Positions 24,904-34,464 of a DNA stretch of 64,000 nt are shown here, piece after piece; position 1 is the stretch's first letter, and the number at the start of each line of letters is the position of its first letter. The notes below the pieces were generated by a model. The model was not told where the DNA came from. It saw only the letters and a program-made list of their open reading frames with translations, and ran no database searches. A program made the position numbers and the translations under genes. The DNA is from Rhodobacter flavimaris (GTDB taxonomy: Bacteria; Pseudomonadota; Alphaproteobacteria; Rhodobacterales; Rhodobacteraceae): NCBI RefSeq assembly GCF_021378075.1, contig NZ_JAJUOS010000001.1, positions 248,001-312,000 of the forward strand, written 5' to 3'.

Positions 24904-27567
24904 ATGCCCAGCCTGAACGATATCCGCTCCACCTTCCTGAATTACTTCGAACGCAACGGTCACCGCGTGGTCGATAGCTCGCCGCTGGTACCGCGCAACG
25001 ACCCGACGCTGATGTTCACGAACTCCGGCATGGTGCAGTTCAAGAACTGCTTCACGGGTCTCGAAAAGCGCGATTACGTGCGGGCAACCACCGCGCAGAA
25101 ATGCGTGCGTGCGGGCGGCAAGCATAACGATCTTGATAACGTTGGCTACACCGCGCGCCACCATACCTTCTTTGAAATGTTGGGGAATTTCAGCTTCGGC
25201 GATTACTTCAAAAATGAAGCGATCCCCTTTGCCTGGGAGTTGATCACCAAGGATTTCGGCATTGACGCCAAGCGTCTGCTGACCACCGTTTATCATACCG
25301 ATGACGAGGCCTTTGAGATATGGAAGAAGGTCGGCGTTCCCGAGGACCGGATCATCCGCATCGCGACCTCGGACAACTTCTGGCAGATGGGCCCGACCGG
25401 CCCCTGCGGCCCCTGCACCGAGATCTTCTACGACCACGGCGACCACATTTGGGGTGGCCCGCCCGGCTCGGCCGACGAGGATGGCGACCGCTTCATCGAG
25501 ATCTGGAACGTCGTGTTCATGCAAAACGAGCAGTTCGAGGATGGCTCGATGCGCGCGCTTGACATGCAGTCGATCGACACCGGTATGGGGCTAGAGCGGA
25601 TCGGCGCGCTCTTGCAGGGCAAGCACGACAACTACGACACCGACCTGATGCGCAGCCTGATCGAGGCCTCGGCGCACGCGACCTCGGCCGATCCCGATGG
25701 CCCGGGCAAGGTGCATCACCGTGTGATCGCGGACCACCTGCGTTCGACCTCGTTCCTGATCGCGGATGGCGTGATGCCCTCGAACGACGGTCGCGGCTAT
25801 GTGCTGCGTCGCATCATGCGCCGCGCCATGCGCCACGCGCATATGCTGGGTGCCAAGGACCCGGTAATGTACAAGCTTGTGTCGGCACTGGTGCGCCAGA
25901 TGGGCGCGGCCTACCCGGAACTGACCCGCGCGCAGGCGCTGATTGAAGAGACGCTGAAGCTGGAAGAGACCCGCTTTAAGCAGACGCTCGACCGTGGCCT
26001 CAAGCTTCTCGATGATGAACTCTCGCGCCTGCCGGAAGGCGAGAACCTGCCGGGCGAGGCTGCGTTCAAGCTTTATGACACCTATGGTTTCCCGCTTGAC
26101 CTGACGCAGGACGCGCTGCGCGAAAAGGGCCGCGCGGTCGATACCTACGGGTTCAACGCCGCGATGGATGAGCAGAAAGCCAAGGCGCGTGCGTCCTGGG
26201 CGGGCTCGGGCGAGGCCATCAATCAGACGATTTGGTTTGAGATCGAAGAGCGAGTTGGACCCACCGAGTTCTTGGGATACGAAACTGAGACCGCTGAAGG
26301 TCAAATTCAGACAATTGTCGCGGATGGGGTTGAGTTCGACTCAGTTGTTGTCGGTCAGAAAGGCTTTCAGATCGTCGTCAACCAAACCCCGTTCTACGCG
26401 GAATCGGGCGGTCAGGTCGGAGATGCGGGGATCATCCGCACCGAAACCGGCGAGGCCCGCGTGACCGACACCAAGAAGGTTGCGGGCGTGTTCATCCATC
26501 TGGCCGAGGTTACCTCGGGCAAGCTCGCGAAGGGGCAGGCCGCCAAGCTTGAGGTGGATCACGCACGCCGCTCGGCGATCCGCGCGAACCACTCGGCCAC
26601 GCACCTGCTGCATGAGGCGCTGCGCCGCGCGCTTGGCGAGCATGTCGCGCAGAAGGGCTCGCTGAATGCGGAAGACCGTCTGCGTTTCGACTTCAGCCAC
26701 GCCAAGTCAATGAGCGCAGAGGAAATCGCGCAGGTCGAGGCTGAGGTGAACGCGTTTATCCGCCAGAACACCCCGGTTGAAACCCGGATCATGACGCCCG
26801 ACGACGCGCGCGGCCTTGGGGCGCAGGCGCTGTTTGGCGAGAAATACGGCGACGAGGTGCGCGTTGTGTCGATGGGCGAGCTTCTGGGCTCGGGCAAGGG
26901 CGCGGATGGCAAGACCTACTCGCTGGAACTTTGCGGCGGCACCCATGTGCGGCGAACGGGCGATATTGGCGCCTTCGTCGCGCTTGGCGACAGTGCGTCG
27001 TCTGCCGGTGTGCGCCGGTTTGAGGCTCTGACCGGGCAGGCCGCGCTTGATCACCTCAAAGCGCAGAACGATCGTCTGGCGGAGGCTGCTGCCGCGCTGA
27101 AAACCTCGCCGTTGGATGTAGTGGAGCGCGTCAAAGCGCTGGCCGAAGAGCGCAAGTCGCTGGCCAACGAGGTTGCGCAGCTGCGCCGCGAACTGGCCAT
27201 GGGCGGCGGTGCCTCTGGCGGACCGGAAGCGATTGATATCAACGGCTTGAAATTCATTGCTCAGGTGGTTTCGGGGGTGTCCGGCAAGGATCTTCCGGCG
27301 CTTGTAGATAGCCTCAAGGACAAGATTGGTTCGGGCGCGGTGCTGGTTGTTGCCGACACGGGCGGCAAGGCTGCCGTGGCGGCCGGTGTGACCGCCGACA
27401 AGACGGAGGTGATCAGCGCCGTCGAGATGGTCAAGGCTGCTGCCGCTGCGCTTGGTGGCAAGGGCGGCGGTGGCCGCCCTGACATGGCGCAGGCGGGTGG
27501 CGCGGATGCGTCGAAAGCCGACGAGGCCATCGCCGCCGTCAAGGCCGTCATTGCAGGAGAAGTCTGA
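24904..27567 (+). CDS. alaS: alanine-tRNA ligase
   Basis: 887 residues, full length. Catalytic domain begins with the class II pattern [13 protein letters not shown]; motif 2 and 3 regions are intact. The editing domain zinc/active site is seen as H563 and H567 (HSATH), C677 and H681 (CGGTH). The C-terminal C-Ala domain contains the DHHA1-type GGGRPDMAQ stretch near residue 857. Residues 440-495 (26221-26388) use far fewer GC-ending codons (30 of 56) than the rest, and rare codons such as CGA, GGA, TCA and ACA cluster there; see findings. It is 1 bp overlapped by the next gene (TGATG). Confidence 0.97.
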   Translation: MPSLNDIRSTFLNYFERNGHRVVDSSPLVPRNDPTLMFTNSGMVQFKNCFTGLEKRDYVRATTAQKCVRAGGKHNDLDNVGYTARHHTFFEMLGNFSFGDYFKNEAIPFAWELITKDFGIDAKRLLTTVYHTDDEAFEIWKKVGVPEDRIIRIATSDNFWQMGPTGPCGPCTEIFYDHGDHIWGGPPGSADEDGDRFIEIWNVVFMQNEQFEDGSMRALDMQSIDTGMGLERIGALLQGKHDNYDTDLMRSLIEASAHATSADPDGPGKVHHRVIADHLRSTSFLIADGVMPSNDGRGYVLRRIMRRAMRHAHMLGAKDPVMYKLVSALVRQMGAAYPELTRAQALIEETLKLEETRFKQTLDRGLKLLDDELSRLPEGENLPGEAAFKLYDTYGFPLDLTQDALREKGRAVDTYGFNAAMDEQKAKARASWAGSGEAINQTIWFEIEERVGPTEFLGYETETAEGQIQTIVADGVEFDSVVVGQKGFQIVVNQTPFYAESGGQVGDAGIIRTETGEARVTDTKKVAGVFIHLAEVTSGKLAKGQAAKLEVDHARRSAIRANHSATHLLHEALRRALGEHVAQKGSLNAEDRLRFDFSHAKSMSAEEIAQVEAEVNAFIRQNTPVETRIMTPDDARGLGAQALFGEKYGDEVRVVSMGELLGSGKGADGKTYSLELCGGTHVRRTGDIGAFVALGDSASSAGVRRFEALTGQAALDHLKAQNDRLAEAAAALKTSPLDVVERVKALAEERKSLANEVAQLRRELAMGGGASGGPEAIDINGLKFIAQVVSGVSGKDLPALVDSLKDKIGSGAVLVVADTGGKAAVAAGVTADKTEVISAVEMVKAAAAALGGKGGGGRPDMAQAGGADASKADEAIAAVKAVIAGEV

Positions 27568-27857
27568 TGCCGGGAGCCTACTGGATCGCCCATGTGAAAG
27601 TGACCAACCCCGAGGCCTATGCGAAATATGCCGCCGGGGCGACGGTGGCCATCGCCAATGCCGGGGGCAAGTTCCTTGCCCGCGGCTCGCGCTATGTCCA
27701 GCTTGAGGGCAATGACCGCGCGCGCAATGTCGTGGCATGGTTCCCCAGCCTTGAGGCCGCCGAGGCCTGCTATCGCGGTCCGGAATACCAGGCGGCGCTG
27801 GCCCATGCGAAAGGCGCCTCGGAGCGCGATCTCGTGATCGTCGAAGCGATCGAGTGA
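27567..27857 (+). CDS. DUF1330 protein
   Basis: 96 residues in the dimeric alpha-beta barrel fold of DUF1330 proteins, with the characteristic AYWIAHVKVTNPEAYAKY start and RNVVAWFPSLEAAEACYRGPEYQ near residue 55. The start codon overlaps the alaS stop (TGATG), implying translational coupling. Function unknown. A perfect 8-bp hairpin (27865-27896) follows, but without a T tract. Confidence 0.85.
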   Translation: MPGAYWIAHVKVTNPEAYAKYAAGATVAIANAGGKFLARGSRYVQLEGNDRARNVVAWFPSLEAAEACYRGPEYQAALAHAKGASERDLVIVEAIE

Positions 27858-27864
27858 CTTTTGG

Positions 27865-27896
27865 CTTGGCCGTAATTCGGTTACATTTCGGCCAAG
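27865..27896 (+). terminator. hairpin after the alaS-DUF1330 pair
   Basis: CTTGGCCG (27865-27872) and CGGCCAAG (27889-27896) form a perfect 8-bp stem with a 16-base loop; no T run follows, so termination is uncertain. Confidence 0.4.
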
Positions 27897-27938
27897 CGAA
27901 CCAATCAGGCGGGTAAACCGCCGGGCAAGAGGCAGAGC

Positions 27939-28733
27939 ATGTGCCGTTGGGCGGCCTATGTCGGGCAACCGATTTTTCTGGAAGAGATTATCAGCAGGCC
28001 GGGCCATTCGCTGATCCATCAGAGCCATTGCGCGACCCAGTGCCACACGGCGATCAATGCGGACGGCTTTGGCGTCGCCTGGTATGGCGAGCCGACGCAC
28101 CCTGGGCTTTACCGTGATGTGATGCCCGCCTAGTCCGACCCCAACCTGCGCTCGCTCACGGCAACCGTGAAATCCTCGCTGTTTTTGGCGCATGTGCGCG
28201 CTTCGACCGGCACTGCGACCTCGCGCAACAACTGCCACCCGTTCGTCGTGGGGCATTGGAGCTTCATGCATAACGGCCAGATCGGCGGTTACGATGCCTT
28301 CCGTCGCGCAGCTGAGATGATGATCCCTGACAGCCTTTACCAGCAGCGCAAGGGCGCCACCGACAGCGAGGCGCTGTTCCTTGTGGCCTTGGGTGAGGGG
28401 CTGGAGGCTGATCCGAAATGCGCGCTCGAACGGGCGGCGGCGCGGTTCGAGGCGCTCTCGCGCGAACGCGGCGGGGCGCCCCACATGCGGCTGACGGCGG
28501 CGTTTTCCGATGGCGTTCGGCTTTACGCGGTGCGCTATGCCAGCGACGACGCGGCGCCGACGCTCTATCACAAGTGGTCCGATACGCGGCGCGGGCGCGC
28601 GGTGGTCTCGGAGCCGCTTGAAGAGGATCAGTCGGATTGGGAAGAGATCCCGCCCGGTTCCTTCTGCACCTTCGAGGGTAAATCCGTCACGATCGAGCCT
28701 TTCCGCCCTGTTGCGCGCGCCGTAGCCGCCTGA
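27939..28733 (+). pseudogene. class II glutamine amidotransferase interrupted by an in-frame amber codon
   Basis: The frame begins MCRWAAYVGQP, so Cys2 would be the N-terminal nucleophile of a class II (Ntn) glutaminase; conserved RASTGTATSRNNCHPF and HNGQIGG motifs follow. Codon 65 is TAG (28131-28133) in the stretch DVMPA-stop-SDPNLR. Homologues usually have Trp here, so a single TGG to TAG change is the likely cause. After the stop the same frame continues normally for 200 codons to 28733 without any frameshift. The gene is therefore either a recent pseudogene, a readthrough gene or a sequencing error. Reinitiation at the GTG 28167 would give 188 residues without the catalytic Cys. Confidence 0.85.
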
Positions 28734-28774
28734 GATCGCTTGGCAAGCGCGTTTCGGCGCGCTAACAAGATGCC

Positions 28775-28816
28775 ATGAAGAACCGTGCCACCATCATTTG
28801 CATTATTTGCCGCTGA
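28775..28816 (+). other. possible 13-codon leader peptide with two Cys codons upstream of cysS
   Basis: ATG at 28775 opens MKNRATIICIICR and ends at TGA 28814-28816, 83 bp before cysS. Two Cys codons (28799-28801 and 28808-28810) lie near its end. GAAGAAC (28777-28783) can pair with GTTCTTC (28834-28840), and GCGGGC (28827-28832) with GCCCGC (28870-28875); these two pairings cross each other. This layout would allow attenuation or coupling sensitive to Cys-tRNA supply. No good ribosome-binding site is seen, which weakens the case. Confidence 0.35.
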
Positions 28817-28899
28817 CACACGTCACGCGGGCCGTTCTTCTCATTCCAAACGAGTGTTGAACCTGCTAAGCCCGCGCCGGGAAAGACCTGCGAGGACTT

Positions 28900-30360
28900 A
28901 TGACCAAGATCCGCCTGCACAATACGAAAACCCGCCGCAAAGAGGTGTTCGAGCCGCTCGATCCGCAGAATGTGCGGATGTATCTGTGCGGCCCCACGGT
29001 CTATGACCGCGCGCATCTGGGCAACGCGCGGCCGGTCGTGGTGTTCGATGTGCTCTACCGGCTGTTGCGAAAAGAATTTGGCGCGGATCATGTGACCTAT
29101 GTGCGCAACTTCACCGACGTGGACGACAAGATCAACGCAACCGCCTTGGCGCGCAAGGAAGCCGGGGCCGTGGGCACGCTGGAAGAGCTGATCCGCGAGC
29201 GGACCGAGGAAACCATCGGCTGGTATCACGCTGATATGGACGCACTTGGCGCCCTGCGCCCGAATTTCGAGCCCCGCGCGACCGACTATATCGGCGCGAT
29301 GATCGCCATGATCGCGGACCTGATCGAGAAGGGCCATGCCTACGCCAAGGACGGCCATGTGCTGTTCCGCGTGCGCTCGTATCAGAACTACGGCGCGCTT
29401 TCGGGGCGCTCGGTCGATGACATGATCGCAGGCGCGCGGGTTGAGGTCGCTCCCTTCAAGGAAGACCCGATGGATTTCGTGCTCTGGAAGCCTTCGGATG
29501 ATGAGCTTCCGGGTTGGGACAGCCCTTGGGGTCGTGGGCGTCCGGGCTGGCATATCGAGTGCTCGGCGATGTCTGAGGAATTGCTTTGGAAGAAGCCCTT
29601 AGCGGAGGGCCATCTGTCCGATGAGGCAAAGAAGTTCCCGCACATGTTTGACATCCACGCTGGTGGTATCGACCTGCAATTCCCGCATCATGAGAACGAG
29701 ATTGCGCAGAGTTGCTGTGCTCACCCTCATGCGGACGGGACACCTGGTGAATTCGCCCGCTTCTGGCTGCACAACGAGATGTTGCAGGTCGAGGGCAAGA
29801 AGATGTCCAAGAGCTTGGGCAATTTCTTCACCGTGCGCGACCTGCTGGATCAGGGCATCCCGGGCGAGGTGATCCGTTTCGTTTTCTTGCAGACGCATTA
29901 CGGCAAGCCGATGGATTGGACAGCCGAGAAGGCTGCGCAGGCCGAGACTACGCTCCGCAAGTGGTATAAACTGGCGGAAACGGCGCTCGACAATGAAGAG
30001 CCTTATGTTGGCGTTCTTAACGCTCTCACTGACGATCTGAACACGGCCGCAGCCATCGCTGAATGCTGGCAACTCTACCATGCAAGTGATGCGCCATCGT
30101 TGCGCGCTTCGATGTCATTGCTTGGTCTGATGTCCGGTTCGACCCCTGGATGGGCCTCTCTCCCTGACGTGGATCTCTCAGCATATGTGGTTGCTCTGGC
30201 CGATCAGCGCGCGAAAGCCATGGAAACCAAGGACTTCTCGGCCGTAGACGCGCTCAAATCGGCGCTGATGGCCGCCGGGGTCGAGGTGCGCATGTCGAAG
30301 GCCGGGGTCGAACTGTTGCCCGGTGCGGGCTTCGACGCATCGAAATTGCCGGACGTTTGA
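28900..30360 (+). CDS. cysS: cysteine-tRNA ligase
   Basis: 486 residues. Class I synthetase with zinc site (C30 and the later HIEC and HHENE ligands), the HIGH-type motif as RAHLGNAR near residue 38, and KMSKS-like [11 protein letters not shown] near residue 290. All are intact. A short Cys-codon leader and hairpins lie upstream. Codons for residues 368-433 (30001-30198) are much less GC-rich at position 3 (34 of 66) than the rest of the gene. The cimA gene follows after 14 bp. Confidence 0.97.
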   Translation: MTKIRLHNTKTRRKEVFEPLDPQNVRMYLCGPTVYDRAHLGNARPVVVFDVLYRLLRKEFGADHVTYVRNFTDVDDKINATALARKEAGAVGTLEELIRERTEETIGWYHADMDALGALRPNFEPRATDYIGAMIAMIADLIEKGHAYAKDGHVLFRVRSYQNYGALSGRSVDDMIAGARVEVAPFKEDPMDFVLWKPSDDELPGWDSPWGRGRPGWHIECSAMSEELLWKKPLAEGHLSDEAKKFPHMFDIHAGGIDLQFPHHENEIAQSCCAHPHADGTPGEFARFWLHNEMLQVEGKKMSKSLGNFFTVRDLLDQGIPGEVIRFVFLQTHYGKPMDWTAEKAAQAETTLRKWYKLAETALDNEEPYVGVLNALTDDLNTAAAIAECWQLYHASDAPSLRASMSLLGLMSGSTPGWASLPDVDLSAYVVALADQRAKAMETKDFSAVDALKSALMAAGVEVRMSKAGVELLPGAGFDASKLPDV

Positions 30361-30374
30361 GGCGGGGGGAGCAG

Positions 30375-31997
30375 ATGGGCAAGGAACGCCTCTATCTTTA
30401 CGACACGACGCTGCGCGACGGGCAGCAGACGCAGGGTGTGCAATTCTCGGTGGCCGAGAAGATCGCGCTGGCGAGTGCGCTCGACCAGATCGGGATCGAC
30501 TATATCGAGGGCGGCTGGCCCGGCGCGAACCCGACCGACAGTGACTTCTTTGCCGAACGTCCGCAGACCCGCGCGACGTTTACAGCCTTCGGGATGACCA
30601 AGCGGGCAGGGCGCTCGGCCGCGAATGACGAGGTGCTCGCCGGCGTGATGAATGCCGCGACGCCTGCGGTTTGTCTGGTCGGCAAGACGCATGATTACCA
30701 CGTCACCACGGCGCTTGGGATCACGCTGGACGAGAACCTTGAGAATATCTCGGCCTCGGTCGCGCATATGGTCGCCGAGGGGCGCGAGGCGCTGTTTGAC
30801 GCCGAGCATTTCTTTGACGGCTACAAGGCGAATGCGCCCTATGCGCTCGATTGTGTGCTGGCGGCCTATCGTGCCGGAGCGCGGTGGGTTGTGCTGTGCG
30901 ACACTAACGGCGGCACGCTGCCCCACGAGGTCAGCGAGATTGTCCGCGCGGTGATCGACGCAGGCATCCCGGGTGACCGGCTGGGCATTCACTGCCATGA
31001 CGACACCGGGCAGGCGGTGGCTGCCTCGCTGGCCGCCGTGTTGGCGGGGTGCCGGCAGATCCAGGGCACGCTGAACGGGCTTGGCGAGCGGTGTGGTAAC
31101 GCCAACCTGACCTCGCTGATCCCGACGCTACTGCTCAAGGAGCCCTTCCGCAGCCAGTTCGACATTGGCGTGTCGCGCGAGGCACTGCGCAGTCTGACGA
31201 AGCTGTCGCGCAAGCTCGACGATATCCTGAACCGCGTGCCGCTGCGCTCGGCGCCCTATGTCGGGGCCTCGGCTTTCGCGCATAAGGCGGGGCTGCATGC
31301 CTCGGCGATCCTCAAGGATCCCTCAACCTACGAACATGTGGACCCGGCGACGGTGGGCAACTCGCGCCTGATCCCGATGTCGAACCAGGCGGGGCAGTCG
31401 AACCTGCGCGCGCGGCTCGTGTCGATGGGGATCGACGTGGACCCGAAGGACCCGCGCCTTGTGCAGATTCTGGATGAGATCAAGCTGCGCGAGGATCAGG
31501 GCTATGCCTATGACGGTGCGCAGGCTTCGTTCGAGCTTGTGGCGCGGCGGGCGCTTGGCCTCTTGCCGACCTTCTTCGAGGTCGAGCGTTACCGGGTGAC
31601 GGTTGAACGGCGGCGCGATGCGCGGGGCAAGATGGCGCATCTGTCCGAGGCGGTCGTTGTCGTGAACATAGGTGGCGAGCGGACGCTGAGCGTGTCCGAA
31701 GGCATCGTGGCGGATGGCACCGATGGCGGACCGGTCAACGCGCTCTCCAAGGCGTTGGCGAAGGATCTTGGTCCCTATCAGTGCATGATCGACGACATGA
31801 AGCTGGTCGATTTCCGCGTGCGTATCACGCAGGGCGGCACCGAGGCGGTCACCCGCGTCATCATCGACAGCGAGGATGGCCAAGGCCAGCGTTGGTCCAC
31901 GGTCGGCGTGTCGCCGAACATAGTCGATGCCTCGTTCGAGGCGCTGCTTGAGGCGATCATGTGGAAGCTGTTGCGCGACGGGGCGCAGCCGGTATGA
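30375..31997 (+). CDS. cimA: citramalate synthase (CimA type)
   Basis: 540 residues. It belongs to the 2-isopropylmalate/homocitrate/citramalate synthase family: LYDTTLRDGQQTQGVQFS at the start is the CimA-type variant of the family motif, HCHDDTGQAVA near residue 215 holds metal ligands, and GLGERCGNANL follows. A C-terminal LeuA regulatory domain (residues about 405-535) ends with DASFEALLEAIMWKLL. Product: (R)-citramalate from pyruvate and acetyl-CoA, leading to 2-ketobutyrate for isoleucine. Start ATG at 30375 has GGGGGAGCAG in front. It overlaps the next gene by ATGA. Confidence 0.88.
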   Translation: MGKERLYLYDTTLRDGQQTQGVQFSVAEKIALASALDQIGIDYIEGGWPGANPTDSDFFAERPQTRATFTAFGMTKRAGRSAANDEVLAGVMNAATPAVCLVGKTHDYHVTTALGITLDENLENISASVAHMVAEGREALFDAEHFFDGYKANAPYALDCVLAAYRAGARWVVLCDTNGGTLPHEVSEIVRAVIDAGIPGDRLGIHCHDDTGQAVAASLAAVLAGCRQIQGTLNGLGERCGNANLTSLIPTLLLKEPFRSQFDIGVSREALRSLTKLSRKLDDILNRVPLRSAPYVGASAFAHKAGLHASAILKDPSTYEHVDPATVGNSRLIPMSNQAGQSNLRARLVSMGIDVDPKDPRLVQILDEIKLREDQGYAYDGAQASFELVARRALGLLPTFFEVERYRVTVERRRDARGKMAHLSEAVVVVNIGGERTLSVSEGIVADGTDGGPVNALSKALAKDLGPYQCMIDDMKLVDFRVRITQGGTEAVTRVIIDSEDGQGQRWSTVGVSPNIVDASFEALLEAIMWKLLRDGAQPV

Positions 31998-32764
31998 CCG
32001 CGCTGAGCGCCAGTTTGCGCGCGGCGGCCGAGCGCGTCGAGGCGGGCGATTCGGACCGGTTCCTCGCCACGATGGCGACCCGCGCCGATCTGCGTGACCG
32101 GCTCTGGCCGCTTTATGCCTCCAATCTTGAGATTGCCCGTGCCCCTTGGGCCTCGGCTGAACCGATGGTGGCCGAGATGCGCCTGCAATGGTGGGTCGAT
32201 GCGCTGGAAGATCTGGCCGACACCGGGCGTGAGCCCGCGCATGAAATCGGCTCGGCCCTTGTGATGCTTCAGGGGCAGGCGGGGCTATTGCGCGAGGTGG
32301 CAGAGGCTCGCCGGTGGGACTGCTGGCGCGAGCCGTTTGAGGATGAGGCGGCGCTTGATGCTTATCTTGACGCTACGGCGGGGAATCTTTTCTGGGCGGC
32401 GGCGCGCGCCTTGGGGGCTGATCCGTCGATCGAGTCTGCGGTGCGTGATTTTGCCTATGGCGCGGGCCTCGCGTCCTGGCTGGTGGCCGTGCCGGCACTC
32501 GAAGCGCGCGGCCGTTACCCGCTGGTCGATGGCCGCCCCGAGGCGATCGGTGCGCTGGCCGCCAAAGGGCTTGCACGGTTGAAAGCTGGCGAGGCCGAGG
32601 CGCGTGCTACAGCGGCTCGAATTGCCTGCCTGCCGGGTTGGCAGGCTGAGGGGCAGCTCAGGCGAGCTATCAAGAACCCCGCACTGGTCGCGCAGGGTGC
32701 GCTTGCCGGTTCTGAATTCGGACGCCGCGCGGGCCTTCTGTGGCGGGCGTTCCGCGCCGGGTAA
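31994..32764 (+). CDS. squalene/phytoene synthase-family protein (NDUFAF6-like)
   Basis: 256 residues, shorter than true phytoene synthases (about 310). The MRLQWWVDALEDL helix near residue 59 and the RDFAYGAGLASWL helix near 152 are the equivalents of the aspartate-rich helices, but the canonical DxxxD pair of the active enzymes is not intact. This pattern fits the NDUFAF6-type branch, linked in mitochondria to complex I assembly. It is translationally coupled to cimA (ATGA), although a metabolic link is not obvious. Catalytic activity is doubtful. Confidence 0.75.
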   Translation: MTALSASLRAAAERVEAGDSDRFLATMATRADLRDRLWPLYASNLEIARAPWASAEPMVAEMRLQWWVDALEDLADTGREPAHEIGSALVMLQGQAGLLREVAEARRWDCWREPFEDEAALDAYLDATAGNLFWAAARALGADPSIESAVRDFAYGAGLASWLVAVPALEARGRYPLVDGRPEAIGALAAKGLARLKAGEAEARATAARIACLPGWQAEGQLRRAIKNPALVAQGALAGSEFGRRAGLLWRAFRAG

Positions 32765-32767
32765 CGG

Positions 32768-33505
32768 CTAGCTTTCGGTGAAAAGGCGATGCAGCGCCGC
32801 CTTCGCCTCAGCACAGGCGGTCTCGACCGGTGCGCCGTGGGCAAGGCGCGCGGCGATGGCACTGGCGAGATAGCACCCGGTTCCACGCAGGGATTTTTTC
32901 ATACGCGGGGCGTGCAAGGCTAGCGGCGCTACGTCGCCGGTGAACAGTAGGTCGGTCGCGTCAACGCCCTCGGCATGGCCGCCCTTGACCAGAACGTGTT
33001 GTGCCCCCTGTGAGAGCAGCTTGCGCACGCTGGCGTCAGTCGTCCCTGCTTCAGGGCCAAGATGGGCTGCAATCACGGCAAGCTCGGGCAGGTTCGGCGT
33101 AATCAGCAACACGCGTGGCAAAAATGCGATCAGCGCGGAAAGCCCTGCGTAGTCGAGGAGCGCGCCGCCCGAACTGGTCGCCAGCACCGGGTCAAGGATG
33201 ATCGGCAGATCGGGCAGCTCTTCCGCCACAGCCGCGACAATCCGAGCATTGCCGAGCATCCCGATCTTGACCGCGTCGACGGGACCACAGGCGAGCGCGG
33301 CACCGATTTGGGTAGCGACGGTTTCGGGCGTCATGAGTTGGCTGGCGATCAAGCCGTGGTCCGTCTGAGCAGTCACGGCGGTTACAGCTACGCGGGCGCG
33401 ACACCCCGCCTGATGAATGGCCGTGGTGTCGCGCAAGATCCCCGCGCCGCCGCTGGAATCCATGCCGCCGATCAGCAACACGGTGGGGGGTGTCGGCGCG
33501 CTCAT
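32768..33505 (-). CDS. thiD: hydroxymethylpyrimidine (phosphate) kinase
   Basis: 245 residues from the ATG at 33503-33505, which overlaps the thiF-like stop by ATGA. ThiD phosphorylates HMP to HMP-P and HMP-PP for thiamine. The ribokinase-fold signature is seen: VLLIGGMDSSGGAGI at the start, LLITPNLPEL near residue 130 and the anion-hole motif RGTGCYLASAIAA near residue 208, which in most ThiD reads GTGCT/S. It is the last gene of the thi operon and slightly shorter than E. coli ThiD (266). Its stop is 3 bp from the stop of the convergent synthase-family gene. Confidence 0.9.
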   Translation of the reverse strand: MSAPTPPTVLLIGGMDSSGGAGILRDTTAIHQAGCRARVAVTAVTAQTDHGLIASQLMTPETVATQIGAALACGPVDAVKIGMLGNARIVAAVAEELPDLPIILDPVLATSSGGALLDYAGLSALIAFLPRVLLITPNLPELAVIAAHLGPEAGTTDASVRKLLSQGAQHVLVKGGHAEGVDATDLLFTGDVAPLALHAPRMKKSLRGTGCYLASAIAARLAHGAPVETACAEAKAALHRLFTES

Positions 33506-34464
33506 CCCTCGATTGCCAGCAATGCGATATGGCGATGCCCCATGCCCGTCAGCTTGCGCGCCGCGCGCATGGCCCGCAGGCCCGAGCGGCAGCATAGCAC
33601 CAGTCGTTGATCGGCCGGTGCGCCCAGCGCGTTCAGCTCTGCGGGCGCGATGCGTCGAGCGGACGGGTGGGCGGGCTGCGCGGCCTCAGCCTCGGGGCGC
33701 AGGTCGATGACCAGATCGGCATGGTCGATCTGGGCCTGCGAGATGAAGGGATAGCGCGAAATAGGCTCGAGCGCGTTATCAAAGCGCATGGCCGAGATGC
33801 GCCAGTTCGCAAGGTCAAGGTGCAGCAACTGTCCGATGGGCGAGGGCTGGTGCCCGATCAGGATTGACAGCGCCATCTGCGCCTGAAGCGCCGCGATGGC
33901 GGCGACGACCGGCCCCATGACGCCCGTTTCATTGCAGCTTGCCATATGCTCGGGGACGTCCGGAAAGACGGCGCGGTAGCTCGGCCCGTCACCGCAGAAC
34001 GCGCCTACATAGCCCTGCCGCGCTAGCACCGAGGCCGAAACAAGCGGGATCGCGTTTGCGTGGCAGTGATCCGAGAGCATGTAGCTGACAGCAAAGCTGT
34101 CGGCGGCGTCGATGATCAGGTCGGCGCCCTCAAGCGCGGCGGCAATGTTCGACGGCATTAGGCGCGTGACATGGCCCTCGGTGCGGATGCCGGGGTTAAG
34201 AGCGATGGCCTCGCGCGCGGCGCACAGGGATTTCGGTTGGCCGATGTCGGTCATACGGTAGAGCGTCTGGCGGTGCAGGTTGCCTTCCTCGACGTGGTCG
34301 GGGTCGAGGATGGTCAGATGCCCCACGCCCGCGCCGGCGAGCGCGGGGATGACGCCGCAACCAAGGCCTCCGGCGCCGATGATGGTGACGCGGGCATGTG
34401 CAAGGCGCGCCTGTCCTTCGGTGCCGATCTCGGGCAGGGCGGTCTGACGGAGATAGCGGCTCAT
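33502..34464 (-). CDS. thiF: ThiF-type adenylyltransferase fused to a rhodanese-like domain
   Basis: 320 residues. The N-terminal about 235 residues are a ThiF/MoeB/HesA E1-like domain (VTIIGAGGLGCGVIP, then NLHRQTLY and ETGVMGPVVAA) that would adenylate the C-terminal Gly-Gly of ThiS. The first cysteine pair of the usual zinc site is replaced (SYRAVF in place of CRC). A C-terminal rhodanese-like domain follows, with the active loop CRSGLRA at about residue 290, where the Cys could carry a persulfide. The fusion would put sulfur donor and activating enzyme together. It is coupled to thiE and thiD by ATGA overlaps. Confidence 0.85.
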   Translation of the reverse strand: MSRYLRQTALPEIGTEGQARLAHARVTIIGAGGLGCGVIPALAGAGVGHLTILDPDHVEEGNLHRQTLYRMTDIGQPKSLCAAREAIALNPGIRTEGHVTRLMPSNIAAALEGADLIIDAADSFAVSYMLSDHCHANAIPLVSASVLARQGYVGAFCGDGPSYRAVFPDVPEHMASCNETGVMGPVVAAIAALQAQMALSILIGHQPSPIGQLLHLDLANWRISAMRFDNALEPISRYPFISQAQIDHADLVIDLRPEAEAAQPAHPSARRIAPAELNALGAPADQRLVLCCRSGLRAMRAARKLTGMGHRHIALLAIEG

